From positions 1 to 19,257 of the forward strand of contig CAZJYI010000194.1 of assembly GCA_964550025.1 (NCBI GenBank): a stretch of DNA of 19,257 bases, read 5' to 3'. Position numbers and translations under genes: made by a program. Below the pieces are notes generated by a model that was given only the letters and a program-made list of their open reading frames with translations, was not told the origin of the DNA and did not search any database. Numbering within the stretch: position 1 is the first letter of the stretch; every line of letters begins with the position of its first letter. Origin of the DNA: CAZJYI01 sp964550025 (lineage in GTDB: Bacteria > Verrucomicrobiota > Kiritimatiellia > UBA8416 > CAYOBW01). Positions 7,154 to 15,400 of this stretch are shown piece by piece.

Positions 7154-8838
7154 GCGCTTCATCCGAAGCGGGCAGGGCGGGTACGCGGACGCTGCTGTGC
7201 TGGGTCGCGGTGAGCGTTGTCCTGTGCCTGGCGCTCTTTGGCACGGGTGCGACTTTCGAGACCGACGACGACCCGGCCATGGAGGGGCTGCTTTCCGGCC
7301 GCACCTACGGCCGGCCTTTTGACGCCGTGTTCCTGGGACACAACCTGAGCCCCCTCCTGATGCGCTGCTATGCCGCATTGCCCGGCGTGCCGTGGTACGG
7401 CTTGTTCCTCGAGACGGTCACCGTGGTCTCGACCCTGCTGTGGACACTGCTGATTGCCTCCCGCATACGCAAGCCCGTGCACACCGTTGCCGCCCTGGCC
7501 GCCTTCTTTGCGGCACACCAGTACCTTCTGCTGCGCCTGAACTTCATGGGCACGGCCCTGTCGCTGTTCCTGGCCGCCGCGGCGTGGCTCGTGCGACTCC
7601 AGGTCGAGGATACGCCGTTTCGCCTGCGTCAGGGCTGGGTCGGCCTGGCCATGGGGCTGGCGTACATGATTCGGCCGACGCTCGGGCACCTTGTGCTCTT
7701 CTTCGGCGCACCATGCCTGGCGGTGTCTCTGAACAGACGCGCGGCGGCCAGGCTGGCGTACGTCGCCGCCGTTGCCGGCGTGATTGCGCTGTGGACAGTG
7801 ACGGCGGATCGCGCCTGGCGGGCGTCTCCCGCGAATCGCGCGTACGCGGCGTTCAACGGCGTGCGTTCCGCTTTCATCGACCGGCCTCACACCTGTTCGC
7901 AGGCGGCCCTCGACGCGGCCGGTTGGTCTCATACCGACTACCGCGCGGCCATGCAGTCGTGGTTTCACGACGAGCAGGTCTTTCCGGTCGACCGGTTCCG
8001 GCGCTTCCTTGCCGCGGCAGGCCGGGGTAGAACGTGGAAACGTCACCTGGCGACTGCCCGTTTCTTCTTCCTGCGACCGTACCATCTGTTGTGCCTGTCC
8101 CTTCTGCTCTGTTGCCCGGCTTTCCTCTGGCTGGAGCGCGCCTGCGGCGACGGCGTCACCCGCGGAATTCGGCCGGTTGTTCGCGTCGGCGTGTGGGGCT
8201 GGCTCTGTCTCGGAGTGCTGCTCCTGATGGTGCATCGTTTCCCCCCTCGCGCCTACGTGCCCATCTACAGCTACATGGCTGTTCTCAGCATGTGGGTGCC
8301 CGTGCCGTTTGTCGGCGCCCCCCCTCATCGGAACCCGGCCGGATGGGCCCGCGTGCCGGTTGCCGCGGCCATGGCGGGGCTGATGGTGTTTGTCGCGGCC
8401 TTTCGCGCGCGTGCCGCCGGGGCGGTCGGCGAACGGGACGCGCGGCACGAACGCGATTTTGTGGCGGCTCTGCCCCTGTTCGGCGAGAAGACGCTCTTCG
8501 TCCCGCTCTCGGCTCTCTGGAGCGACGCCAGCCGTTCGGTCTTTGCATCTCCTGCCGGGCGGCCGCGGTTTTCCCTGCTGTCCTCGGGGTGGCTGCTGCG
8601 TTCGCCCGCCTACTACCACCGCCTGCGCGCCTTCGGGTATGACACGGGGCATGAGCTGCTGGCGCGCGCGAGCACCGACCCCCGCGTTGTCTTCGTTGTC
8701 AACCGGGGACAGGAGGCGAAGGCCGTCTATATACAGCGTCATCTCAACCAGCACGTTCCCGGGGGGGAGGGCGTGCGTTTTGAAGAGGCGGCACGGAGCC
8801 CGTCGGGAAACTTTGTCTTCTACCGTTTGAGACGATAG
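7150..8838 (+). CDS. Polytopic membrane protein, GT-C-like, uncharacterised family
   Basis: A 562-residue protein with about ten hydrophobic segments and a soluble C-terminal part (about 430-562). After the first helix (about 13-33) the first outer loop carries FETDDDPAMEGLLSG at 37-51, an acidic pair in the place where GT-C glycosyltransferases keep catalytic acids. It then reads HNLSPLLMRCYAALPGVPWY. It resembles, from memory, uncharacterised membrane proteins in polysaccharide loci of other bacteria that carry NDD-type loops. A loop at about 232-290 (FNGVRSAFIDRP, then SWFHDEQVF) is also typical of them. The start at 7150 is chosen because AGGAGG lies 4 bases upstream and the ATG overlaps the previous stop as ATGA. 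The same frame is open far upstream by chance, over the preceding gene. It is the last gene of the operon and the best candidate for the transferase acting on the outer face of the membrane. Confidence 0.8.
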   Translation: MSASSEAGRAGTRTLLCWVAVSVVLCLALFGTGATFETDDDPAMEGLLSGRTYGRPFDAVFLGHNLSPLLMRCYAALPGVPWYGLFLETVTVVSTLLWTLLIASRIRKPVHTVAALAAFFAAHQYLLLRLNFMGTALSLFLAAAAWLVRLQVEDTPFRLRQGWVGLAMGLAYMIRPTLGHLVLFFGAPCLAVSLNRRAAARLAYVAAVAGVIALWTVTADRAWRASPANRAYAAFNGVRSAFIDRPHTCSQAALDAAGWSHTDYRAAMQSWFHDEQVFPVDRFRRFLAAAGRGRTWKRHLATARFFFLRPYHLLCLSLLLCCPAFLWLERACGDGVTRGIRPVVRVGVWGWLCLGVLLLMVHRFPPRAYVPIYSYMAVLSMWVPVPFVGAPPHRNPAGWARVPVAAAMAGLMVFVAAFRARAAGAVGERDARHERDFVAALPLFGEKTLFVPLSALWSDASRSVFASPAGRPRFSLLSSGWLLRSPAYYHRLRAFGYDTGHELLARASTDPRVVFVVNRGQEAKAVYIQRHLNQHVPGGEGVRFEEAARSPSGNFVFYRLRR

Positions 8839-8847
8839 TGCTATACT
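8839..8847 (+). promoter_or_regulatory. Possible extended -10 promoter before the giant secreted protein
   Basis: TGCTATACT is a strong extended -10 motif (TG at 8839-8840, TATACT at 8842-8847) starting directly after the TAG of the preceding gene. No convincing -35 is found 15-19 bases upstream, which extended -10 promoters do not need. It would give a leader of about 53 bases and allow the giant gene to be expressed separately from the operon. Confidence 0.35.
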
Positions 8848-8866
8848 GTTCTCGAATCAGCAAATT

Positions 8867-8889
8867 GCCGGATCCCTCCGCAGTCCGGC
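8867..8889 (+). repeat. Short inverted repeat in the leader of the giant gene
   Basis: GCCGGA (8867-8872) and TCCGGC (8884-8889) form a perfect 6-base stem around an 11-base loop, ending 8 bases before the ribosome binding site AGGAG at 8898-8902. No T-run follows, so it is not a classical terminator. It may be a leader hairpin that tunes expression, or chance in GC-rich DNA. Confidence 0.3.
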
Positions 8890-8907
8890 CCTGAGGCAGG
8901 AGAGAAA

Positions 8908-11900
8908 ATGTCCCCAACTAGAATCCAACACCGCGCATGCATATTGGCGGCGCTGCTGGTCGCGGTGCTTTCCGTTGCCGTTCCCGCCGCCATGCTGGAT
9001 ATTTCCGCCGCTGGCAGTGTTATGCAGAGCTCCGACGGTTTCGGGTCGAGCGGGGCTGAAAAGGCGATCGATGGCGATACGCAGACCCTGAGCCTCACGC
9101 GGGATATTCCCGACAGCTACTGGATGGTGCGGTTCCACGAGCGGCAGGTGCTGACCCGGGTGGAGATCGTCAGCGGGGACGGGCGTTTCGACCCGCGAAT
9201 CGGCAACCTCGTCGTGCGCGTGTTCGACATGGACGGCCAGACCGTGTTCCAGGCCACCATCGTGGATCCGGGCGGAGGCGGTACCTGGGCCGCTGACCTG
9301 CCTGCCGGGACGCGGGGGCGAAGTGTGCGGATCGGTCTCGAAAACGGTCTGACCAACAGCGGCGGCACGCACGAAGTCGGCTTGGCCGAGGTTCGCCTCT
9401 ACGGATATGCCGCGGGGTCTGGCGGCCCCGTCGACCTGCAGACGTACGCAACGGTCTACCAGTCGAGCGTGTACGGGGGGCTCTCTGCCGACCGGGCCAT
9501 CGACGGCGATCCGGCGACCTACACGCACACGGACAACGATCCGAACAGCTACTGGTTCGTGACGCTGGAGGAGCCGATGGAGATCCGACACGTCGAGATC
9601 GTCAACCGTGATGGCGTGGATGCCCGTCTGGCAGGTTTGGTCCTGCGCATCCTGGACAACAGCTCCAACACGGTTGCCGTGACGACGCTCACCAATCCCG
9701 GCGCGGGGGCCACGTGGCACTACACGCCGCCGGCCGGCACGACGGGCCGCTACGTGCGCGTTGGATTGGAAAACGGCGGCAGAAACGGCAATGGCGACTA
9801 CTACGTGACCCTCGCGGAGTTCAACATCTTCACCACGACCAATCTTGCGGACGGCAAACACTCATACATGATTCGGTACCTTGACTCGGTCTCGCCCGCA
9901 TCGAATGCCAATGACGGCAACCATGCAACGGAATCGAAAACCACGTCACGCAGCGTGGACGGCTACTGGGAGGTCGATCTCGGCGCATCCTTTGCCCTGG
10001 ACGCGGTTCGCACGGTGGCCGCCGACGGCTTCGCCCAGCGCATGTCCCATGCCACGGTCCGGCTCTTTGACGAGAACCACGACTCGGTGTTTTCGCAGCA
10101 CCTGGCCGGACTGAATCCCACGTTCGACGTCGGTGTTCCCGGTCTTCGACACGCGCGGTTCGTGCGCGTCGGGTTCGAGAACAAGGAACGCTCGCATGCC
10201 ACCGGGGGCATCGAGTGGTATCTCGGAATCAAGGAGGTCCAGGTGTTCGGTCGACCTTCCGCGGAGGTTGGCATACTGGACTTCTCCGCGTCGACCGATC
10301 GGATCAACGCCGGTCAATCCGTCACGCTCTCCTGGCGGGTTGAGGAGCTCGACGCGCTCGAACTGCATCCGGCCGGGGGGAGTGTTGGCGCTTTCACCGA
10401 CTCGCAGGGCAACGGTACGCATGTCCTTTCACCCGCGGTTTCGACCGAGTACATCCTCGTGGGAACGGCTGCTCACGGCACGTACACCCGCGCGGTAACG
10501 GTGTTGGTCGACGACCAGCCGTTGCCACCCCGCATCAGCGAAATCGTGGCAGACAACCGTCTCTCGCTGCGCGACGGACGCAACGACGCGCCGGACTGGA
10601 TCGAGCTCCGCAATCCCAACAACGAGCCGCTCAACATGAGCGGGTACGGCCTGAGCGACCGTGCGGACCGCCCCATGAAGTGGGTCTTCCCCGCGACGAA
10701 CGTGCCGCCCCACGGATACGTCATCGTTTTCGCGTCGGGACGGAACAACCCCGTCGATGACGAAGGCTGGCTGCACGCGGACTTCAGGCTGGATGCCGAC
10801 ACGGAATCCGTCGTGCTGACGGCACCCGACGGCGTGACGCTGTTGGATGCCGTGACCAACTATCCGCCCCAGATGGAGGACCTCGCCTACGGCCGACCCA
10901 TCGAAGGCGGTGTCACGTTCATCGAACCCACCCCCCTGGCACCGAACCTGGCGGCAACCTACGCCGGCTGGCTTCACCCGCTGGAGTTCAGCCACGAGCG
11001 CGGATTCCACACAAACGCGTTCACGCTCGTGATCACGAACGTGAACACGAACGCCGCCGTGACCTACTCCCTCGACGGCACGGAGCCGTCCGAGGCCTAC
11101 ACGGCGGCGCTGCCAGTCACCGGAACGGCATGCGTGCGCGCCGCCGTCAGACGCGACGGATACAAGTCACCCCGTACGCAAACGCACACCTACATCTTCA
11201 TCGATGACGTGCTGACGTCCTCCGTCATGAACCAGAGCACGCTCCAGAGCTATGCCGACCGCGCGCGCCAGGGGCTCCTCGATCTCCCGACGTTCTCCGT
11301 GGTCGTACCGGACGTGCCTAACCACGGGAACACGAACGACTACGTGGAACGGGAAGCGTCAGTGGAGCTGATTTGGCCGGACGGCAGCGAGAAAGACATG
11401 CAGTCCAATTGCGGGTTTTTCCGATTTGGTGGGGCGTGGACCCTGATGGCGAAGAAGAACTACCGTCTGAAGTTCCGCCCCGAGTACGGCAACCGCAAGT
11501 TCAGCGCGCCGCTCTTCAACGGTTTCGACCGTGGGTTCAAGGTTGAAGAGTCTTTCGACCAGATCGACCTGCGGGGCGGCGGGCACGATATGAGACAGCG
11601 CGGTTTCTATATGTCCGCGCGTTTCACCGAAGACACCATGCTGGACATGGGGAGCCTTAACCCGCACGGTCGATTCGCCCATCTCTACATCAATGGCACC
11701 TATTGGGGACAGTTCCATTGCCGCGAACGCCTCGTGGACCGGTTCCTGGCTGACTACCTGGGCGGTCCGGCCGAGGACTACGTCAGCGTCCGGGGCAATG
11801 ACAACGTCGGCAGCACCTTCATCCTCGGGATGCCGGCCCCGCCCAAACACGAGCCCTGGCAATCGGTGCTCGACAACCGGGGCGACTACGTGAAGCAGGC

Positions 11901-14900
11901 TCCGTACGTCGATATGTCGCACCTGATTGACTTCAACCTCATGTGGACGTACGGCAACTGCGAAACGGAATACCGTGCGGCGGGACCGCTTGCAGCAGGG
12001 AGCGGGTTCAAGTTCTGGATCGCGGACGCGGACGGCTTCCTGCGTGACAATAACAAGCAACCCAGCAACCCGGGCCCCGCCGGCATCTTCGGCCAGCTTG
12101 TGTCCGAGGAACACGTGGACTTCATGGCGCTTCTCGCGGACCGCATCTACAAGCACTTCTTCAACGACGGCGCCCTGACGCCCGCGCGCAATGAAGCGCG
12201 TCTGAACGAGCGCATGGACGAGATCTACAACAGCCTGGTGGATGAATGTGCACGCTGGGGCCAACGCACGCCCTCGAACTGGGAGAGCTACGCCGAGAGC
12301 ATTCGCACCACGATGTTTCAGACGAGGACAGCCGAGCTCTTCTCGTACCTGCGCAACAGGGGGATGTACCCCTCTTTCGACCCCCCCATGCTCAACCAGC
12401 ACGGTGGCTCGGTCTCGAACGGTTTCGAGGTCACCCTCAGTTCCGGCGACGGCACGATCTACTACACGCTGGACGGTTCGGACCCGCGCCTGCCGGGTGG
12501 CGCCGTTGCGCCGACGGCACGGATCTATGGGGGGGGAGGAACGGCGACCAACACGCTGCTCCCCGCCGGATCGATCTGGCGATACTGGGACGCGGGCAGC
12601 CTTCCCGCCAGCAACTGGTACGAGATCGCGTTCGATGACGGACTATGGCCCTACGGTCCCGCGGAGCTCGGGAGCGACACCGAAGGCGGCGAAGCCACGA
12701 TCATCGATTACGATCGCGGCGAAACCTGCTACTTTCGCACGGAGTTCACCGTGAGCGGATTGGCCGGCGTCGATCAACTCGTGGCTGAACTGCAGCGCGA
12801 CGACGGGGCGGTCATCTACCTCAATGGCGCTGAGCTCTTCCGCGACAACATGCCGGACGGCGACATCGAATATGGTACGCGCGCGACCAACACTGTCGGC
12901 GGCAGCGACGAATCGGCCTTCTTCCTGCATACGCTTCCGGCGACGGGCCTTGCCGCGGGCGTCAACGTGCTGGCCGCCGAGTTGCACCAGGTCAACAGCA
13001 CCAGTTCCGATGTCAGCTTTGATCTGGCGCTCAAGGCTCGATCCGTTTCCAGCGGTTCGATCATCATAACGAACAACGTCGTACTGAGGACCCGGGTCTG
13101 GACGGGCAGCGAATGGAGCGCGCTCAGCGAGGCGCATTTTCTGCTGGCGGAGCGGCGTGCCGTCGATACGGGTATGGTCGCCGTCACGGAGATTCATTAC
13201 AACCCATCCGACGGCGATACTTACGAGTTTATCGAGGTCCAGAACGTCAGCACGTCGCTGGTGGACCTTACGGGAGCGACCCTGTCCGACGGCGTTGACT
13301 TCTGGTTTCCGTACGGCTTCAGCCTGGCCCCCGGCGAGCTCGCCGTAGTGGTGGAAGACGAGTTGGCCTTCTCCAACCGCTACCAGACCGCGACTTCGGC
13401 CTGGTACCATGCCGGCATCAACATTGCGGGCCAATGGTCGGGGGCGCTGGCCGATGAGGGTGAGCGTGTCGCCCTGAGTGCATCCAATGGTGTGGAGGTC
13501 CTTGCCCTGACATACGATGCGGGAGGCGACTGGCCCGAACGCGCCAACGGGAGAGGAAGCTCGCTCGAACTGATCGATCCCGGTGCGGTGCCCGACGCGG
13601 AGCCCGGGCTTGGCGGCTATCTCGCCAACGGCCTGAATTGGCAGTCCAGTTCGCTCTACCACGGTTCGCCCGGGCGGATTGACGATTTCGCCCGGCCGGT
13701 CGTTATCAACGAAGTACTTGCCCATACGGACGCCGAAACGGACTGGGTGGAGCTGCACAACCGCGGTGTTGATCCCGTGCCCCTTTCCGGCCTGTTTCTC
13801 AGCGACAACCACGATTGGCCCACGCGCTACGAGATACCGACGGGGACCGTGGTCAACGCCGGCGAGTTTCTGTCTGTCGGCGCGGGCGTGCTCGGATTCG
13901 GTTTCAGTGAGCTCGGCTCTGACATCCTGCTGACCGAGGCCACTGGGACGAACATCTACCGGTTCTATGACACCGTGGACTTCCCCGCCGTGGAACGCGA
14001 AGAGCCATTCGGGCGCTATAGAAAGTCCGACGGCTACTATGACTTCACGGAGTTGCGGGCGAAGACGCGCGACGACACCAACGCCCTGCCGCGCATCGGC
14101 CCCGTCGTGCTGAGCGAGATCATGTACCACCCCGCCACGGGCATGGCGGAGTACGTGGAAATGGTGTGCATCACCAACACGCCCGTTCCGCTCTACCATC
14201 CCGCGCATCCGACGAACACGTGGGAGCTCTCGGGCGCCGTGTCTTTCAGTTTCCCGACCGGCCTGGTCATGAACCCGTGCGATGTGTGGATCGTTTGCGC
14301 CACGAGTCCCGCCGCGTTTCGCTCCGCTTACGGCGTCAGTCCCTCCGTGCCCGTCTACGGTCCGTGGACGGGGGCGCTGAACAACGCCGGCGAGTCGGTC
14401 AAACTGCGTTATCCCGGCGATCCGGAGCTGGACGGCACGGTTCCCTACTACCGTATGGACCGCGTCAACTACCGCCCCCGGGCGCCCTGGCCGACTGCCG
14501 CCGATACCGGCGGCGCCAGTCTTGAACGTCTGCCGCTGGAAGGCTACGGCAACGACCCCGTCACGTGGTATGCCTCCGCGCCCGGCGGCACGCCCGGGGT
14601 GGCGGACGGCAATCGCCTGCCTGTGATCGATGCGACCGGAACGAACACCGTCGACGAAGGTCAGACCGTGTCGCTTACCGTATGGGGCACGGACGCGGAT
14701 GTGCCCTGGCAGACGTTGTTGATCTCTGCCGTCGGCGCCCCGATGGGGGCGCTGTTCAATGCGGAGACCGGCCTGTTCGAATGGTCGACGGGCGAATCCC
14801 ATGGTCCCGGGACCTATCCGGTCTCCTTCGTGGCTCGCGACAACGCATGTGTGCCGGGAGCGGCGACACAGGTCGTCCATGTGACTGTCCGGGAGGTCAA

Positions 14901-15399
14901 CCAACCACCGTTGCTCGACCCCGTCGCTGACATCATCTACCCGGCAGGGACGCCGTTCAACCTGGCGCTGCACGCATGGGATCCCGATCTCCCGTCGCAG
15001 GTGCTGGGCTTCGCGGAAAGCGGTCTTCCCGCAGGCCTGACGCTCGACACCGGTAGCGGCCTGCTCGGCGGGAGTGCGCTGTCAACCGGGACACACCCGG
15101 TCGTTGTCGTTGTTTCCGACGACCAAACGCCGGCGCTGTCGGTTACGAACGCCTTCTCTCTCACGCTCACGGAATCGTTTGAGATCGGGGGCGATTTCGA
15201 CCCGGGACAGGGGGCGCAACTGACGTTCCCCGCCCTGACGGGTGAAACCTATGAGGTGGAATACACCGACACGCTGATGCCTGCCGACTGGATACTGCTC
15301 CAGCGCTTCTCGGGAGTGACCAGCAACCGGCTTCACCTGGTCGACCCGGCCTACCCCACGCAGACCCGGCGTCTCTACCGCATCCGTTGGATCCGGTGA
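8908..15399 (+). CDS. Giant secreted modular protein: discoidin-like, lamin-tail, CotH and chitobiase-type domains
   Basis: 2163 residues with a signal peptide at 1-28. Domains in order: three discoidin (F5/8C)-like modules at about 30-168, 174-310 and 315-448; an Ig-like module at 452-535; lamin-tail domain (LTD) 1 at 540-660; a chitobiase/hexosaminidase C-terminal-like module at 690-765; a CotH-kinase-like domain at 785-1150 (KNYRLKFRPEYGN, FDQIDLRGGGHDM, HLYINGTYWGQF, GFKFWIADADGFLRDNN); a second chitobiase-type module at 1163-1413 split by a beta-sandwich at 1210-1388; LTDs 2-4 at 1421-1560, 1596-1710 and 1731-1880; two cadherin/He-PIG-like modules at 1905-2090; and a C-terminal 60-residue module ending RLYRIRWIR. 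Bacillus CotH phosphorylates spore-coat proteins; here a bound role or adhesion is more likely. There is no sorting signal or membrane anchor at the end. The start has AGGAG 5 bases upstream. Probably a surface or extracellular adhesin or processing protein; activity unproven. Confidence 0.88.
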   Translation: MSPTRIQHRACILAALLVAVLSVAVPAAMLDISAAGSVMQSSDGFGSSGAEKAIDGDTQTLSLTRDIPDSYWMVRFHERQVLTRVEIVSGDGRFDPRIGNLVVRVFDMDGQTVFQATIVDPGGGGTWAADLPAGTRGRSVRIGLENGLTNSGGTHEVGLAEVRLYGYAAGSGGPVDLQTYATVYQSSVYGGLSADRAIDGDPATYTHTDNDPNSYWFVTLEEPMEIRHVEIVNRDGVDARLAGLVLRILDNSSNTVAVTTLTNPGAGATWHYTPPAGTTGRYVRVGLENGGRNGNGDYYVTLAEFNIFTTTNLADGKHSYMIRYLDSVSPASNANDGNHATESKTTSRSVDGYWEVDLGASFALDAVRTVAADGFAQRMSHATVRLFDENHDSVFSQHLAGLNPTFDVGVPGLRHARFVRVGFENKERSHATGGIEWYLGIKEVQVFGRPSAEVGILDFSASTDRINAGQSVTLSWRVEELDALELHPAGGSVGAFTDSQGNGTHVLSPAVSTEYILVGTAAHGTYTRAVTVLVDDQPLPPRISEIVADNRLSLRDGRNDAPDWIELRNPNNEPLNMSGYGLSDRADRPMKWVFPATNVPPHGYVIVFASGRNNPVDDEGWLHADFRLDADTESVVLTAPDGVTLLDAVTNYPPQMEDLAYGRPIEGGVTFIEPTPLAPNLAATYAGWLHPLEFSHERGFHTNAFTLVITNVNTNAAVTYSLDGTEPSEAYTAALPVTGTACVRAAVRRDGYKSPRTQTHTYIFIDDVLTSSVMNQSTLQSYADRARQGLLDLPTFSVVVPDVPNHGNTNDYVEREASVELIWPDGSEKDMQSNCGFFRFGGAWTLMAKKNYRLKFRPEYGNRKFSAPLFNGFDRGFKVEESFDQIDLRGGGHDMRQRGFYMSARFTEDTMLDMGSLNPHGRFAHLYINGTYWGQFHCRERLVDRFLADYLGGPAEDYVSVRGNDNVGSTFILGMPAPPKHEPWQSVLDNRGDYVKQAPYVDMSHLIDFNLMWTYGNCETEYRAAGPLAAGSGFKFWIADADGFLRDNNKQPSNPGPAGIFGQLVSEEHVDFMALLADRIYKHFFNDGALTPARNEARLNERMDEIYNSLVDECARWGQRTPSNWESYAESIRTTMFQTRTAELFSYLRNRGMYPSFDPPMLNQHGGSVSNGFEVTLSSGDGTIYYTLDGSDPRLPGGAVAPTARIYGGGGTATNTLLPAGSIWRYWDAGSLPASNWYEIAFDDGLWPYGPAELGSDTEGGEATIIDYDRGETCYFRTEFTVSGLAGVDQLVAELQRDDGAVIYLNGAELFRDNMPDGDIEYGTRATNTVGGSDESAFFLHTLPATGLAAGVNVLAAELHQVNSTSSDVSFDLALKARSVSSGSIIITNNVVLRTRVWTGSEWSALSEAHFLLAERRAVDTGMVAVTEIHYNPSDGDTYEFIEVQNVSTSLVDLTGATLSDGVDFWFPYGFSLAPGELAVVVEDELAFSNRYQTATSAWYHAGINIAGQWSGALADEGERVALSASNGVEVLALTYDAGGDWPERANGRGSSLELIDPGAVPDAEPGLGGYLANGLNWQSSSLYHGSPGRIDDFARPVVINEVLAHTDAETDWVELHNRGVDPVPLSGLFLSDNHDWPTRYEIPTGTVVNAGEFLSVGAGVLGFGFSELGSDILLTEATGTNIYRFYDTVDFPAVEREEPFGRYRKSDGYYDFTELRAKTRDDTNALPRIGPVVLSEIMYHPATGMAEYVEMVCITNTPVPLYHPAHPTNTWELSGAVSFSFPTGLVMNPCDVWIVCATSPAAFRSAYGVSPSVPVYGPWTGALNNAGESVKLRYPGDPELDGTVPYYRMDRVNYRPRAPWPTAADTGGASLERLPLEGYGNDPVTWYASAPGGTPGVADGNRLPVIDATGTNTVDEGQTVSLTVWGTDADVPWQTLLISAVGAPMGALFNAETGLFEWSTGESHGPGTYPVSFVARDNACVPGAATQVVHVTVREVNQPPLLDPVADIIYPAGTPFNLALHAWDPDLPSQVLGFAESGLPAGLTLDTGSGLLGGSALSTGTHPVVVVVSDDQTPALSVTNAFSLTLTESFEIGGDFDPGQGAQLTFPALTGETYEVEYTDTLMPADWILLQRFSGVTSNRLHLVDPAYPTQTRRLYRIRWIR

Positions 15400-15400
15400 G

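Noticed and set aside
7159..8754. 531-codon minus-strand open frame opposite the GT-C-like gene
   Set aside because: No domain or start signal. The plus-strand frame has helices, overlapping start and ribosome binding site.
8761..8767. G7 run near the end of the GT-C-like gene as a phase-variation tract
   Set aside because: It is shorter and close to the C-terminus, where a frameshift would change little; several runs of 6-7 are expected in DNA of this composition.
12643..14973. 776-codon minus-strand open frame antisense to the giant gene
   Set aside because: It reads as low-complexity arginine/glycine/valine-rich protein with no recognisable domain. GC-rich DNA often leaves antisense frames open, and the plus strand has clear domains throughout.
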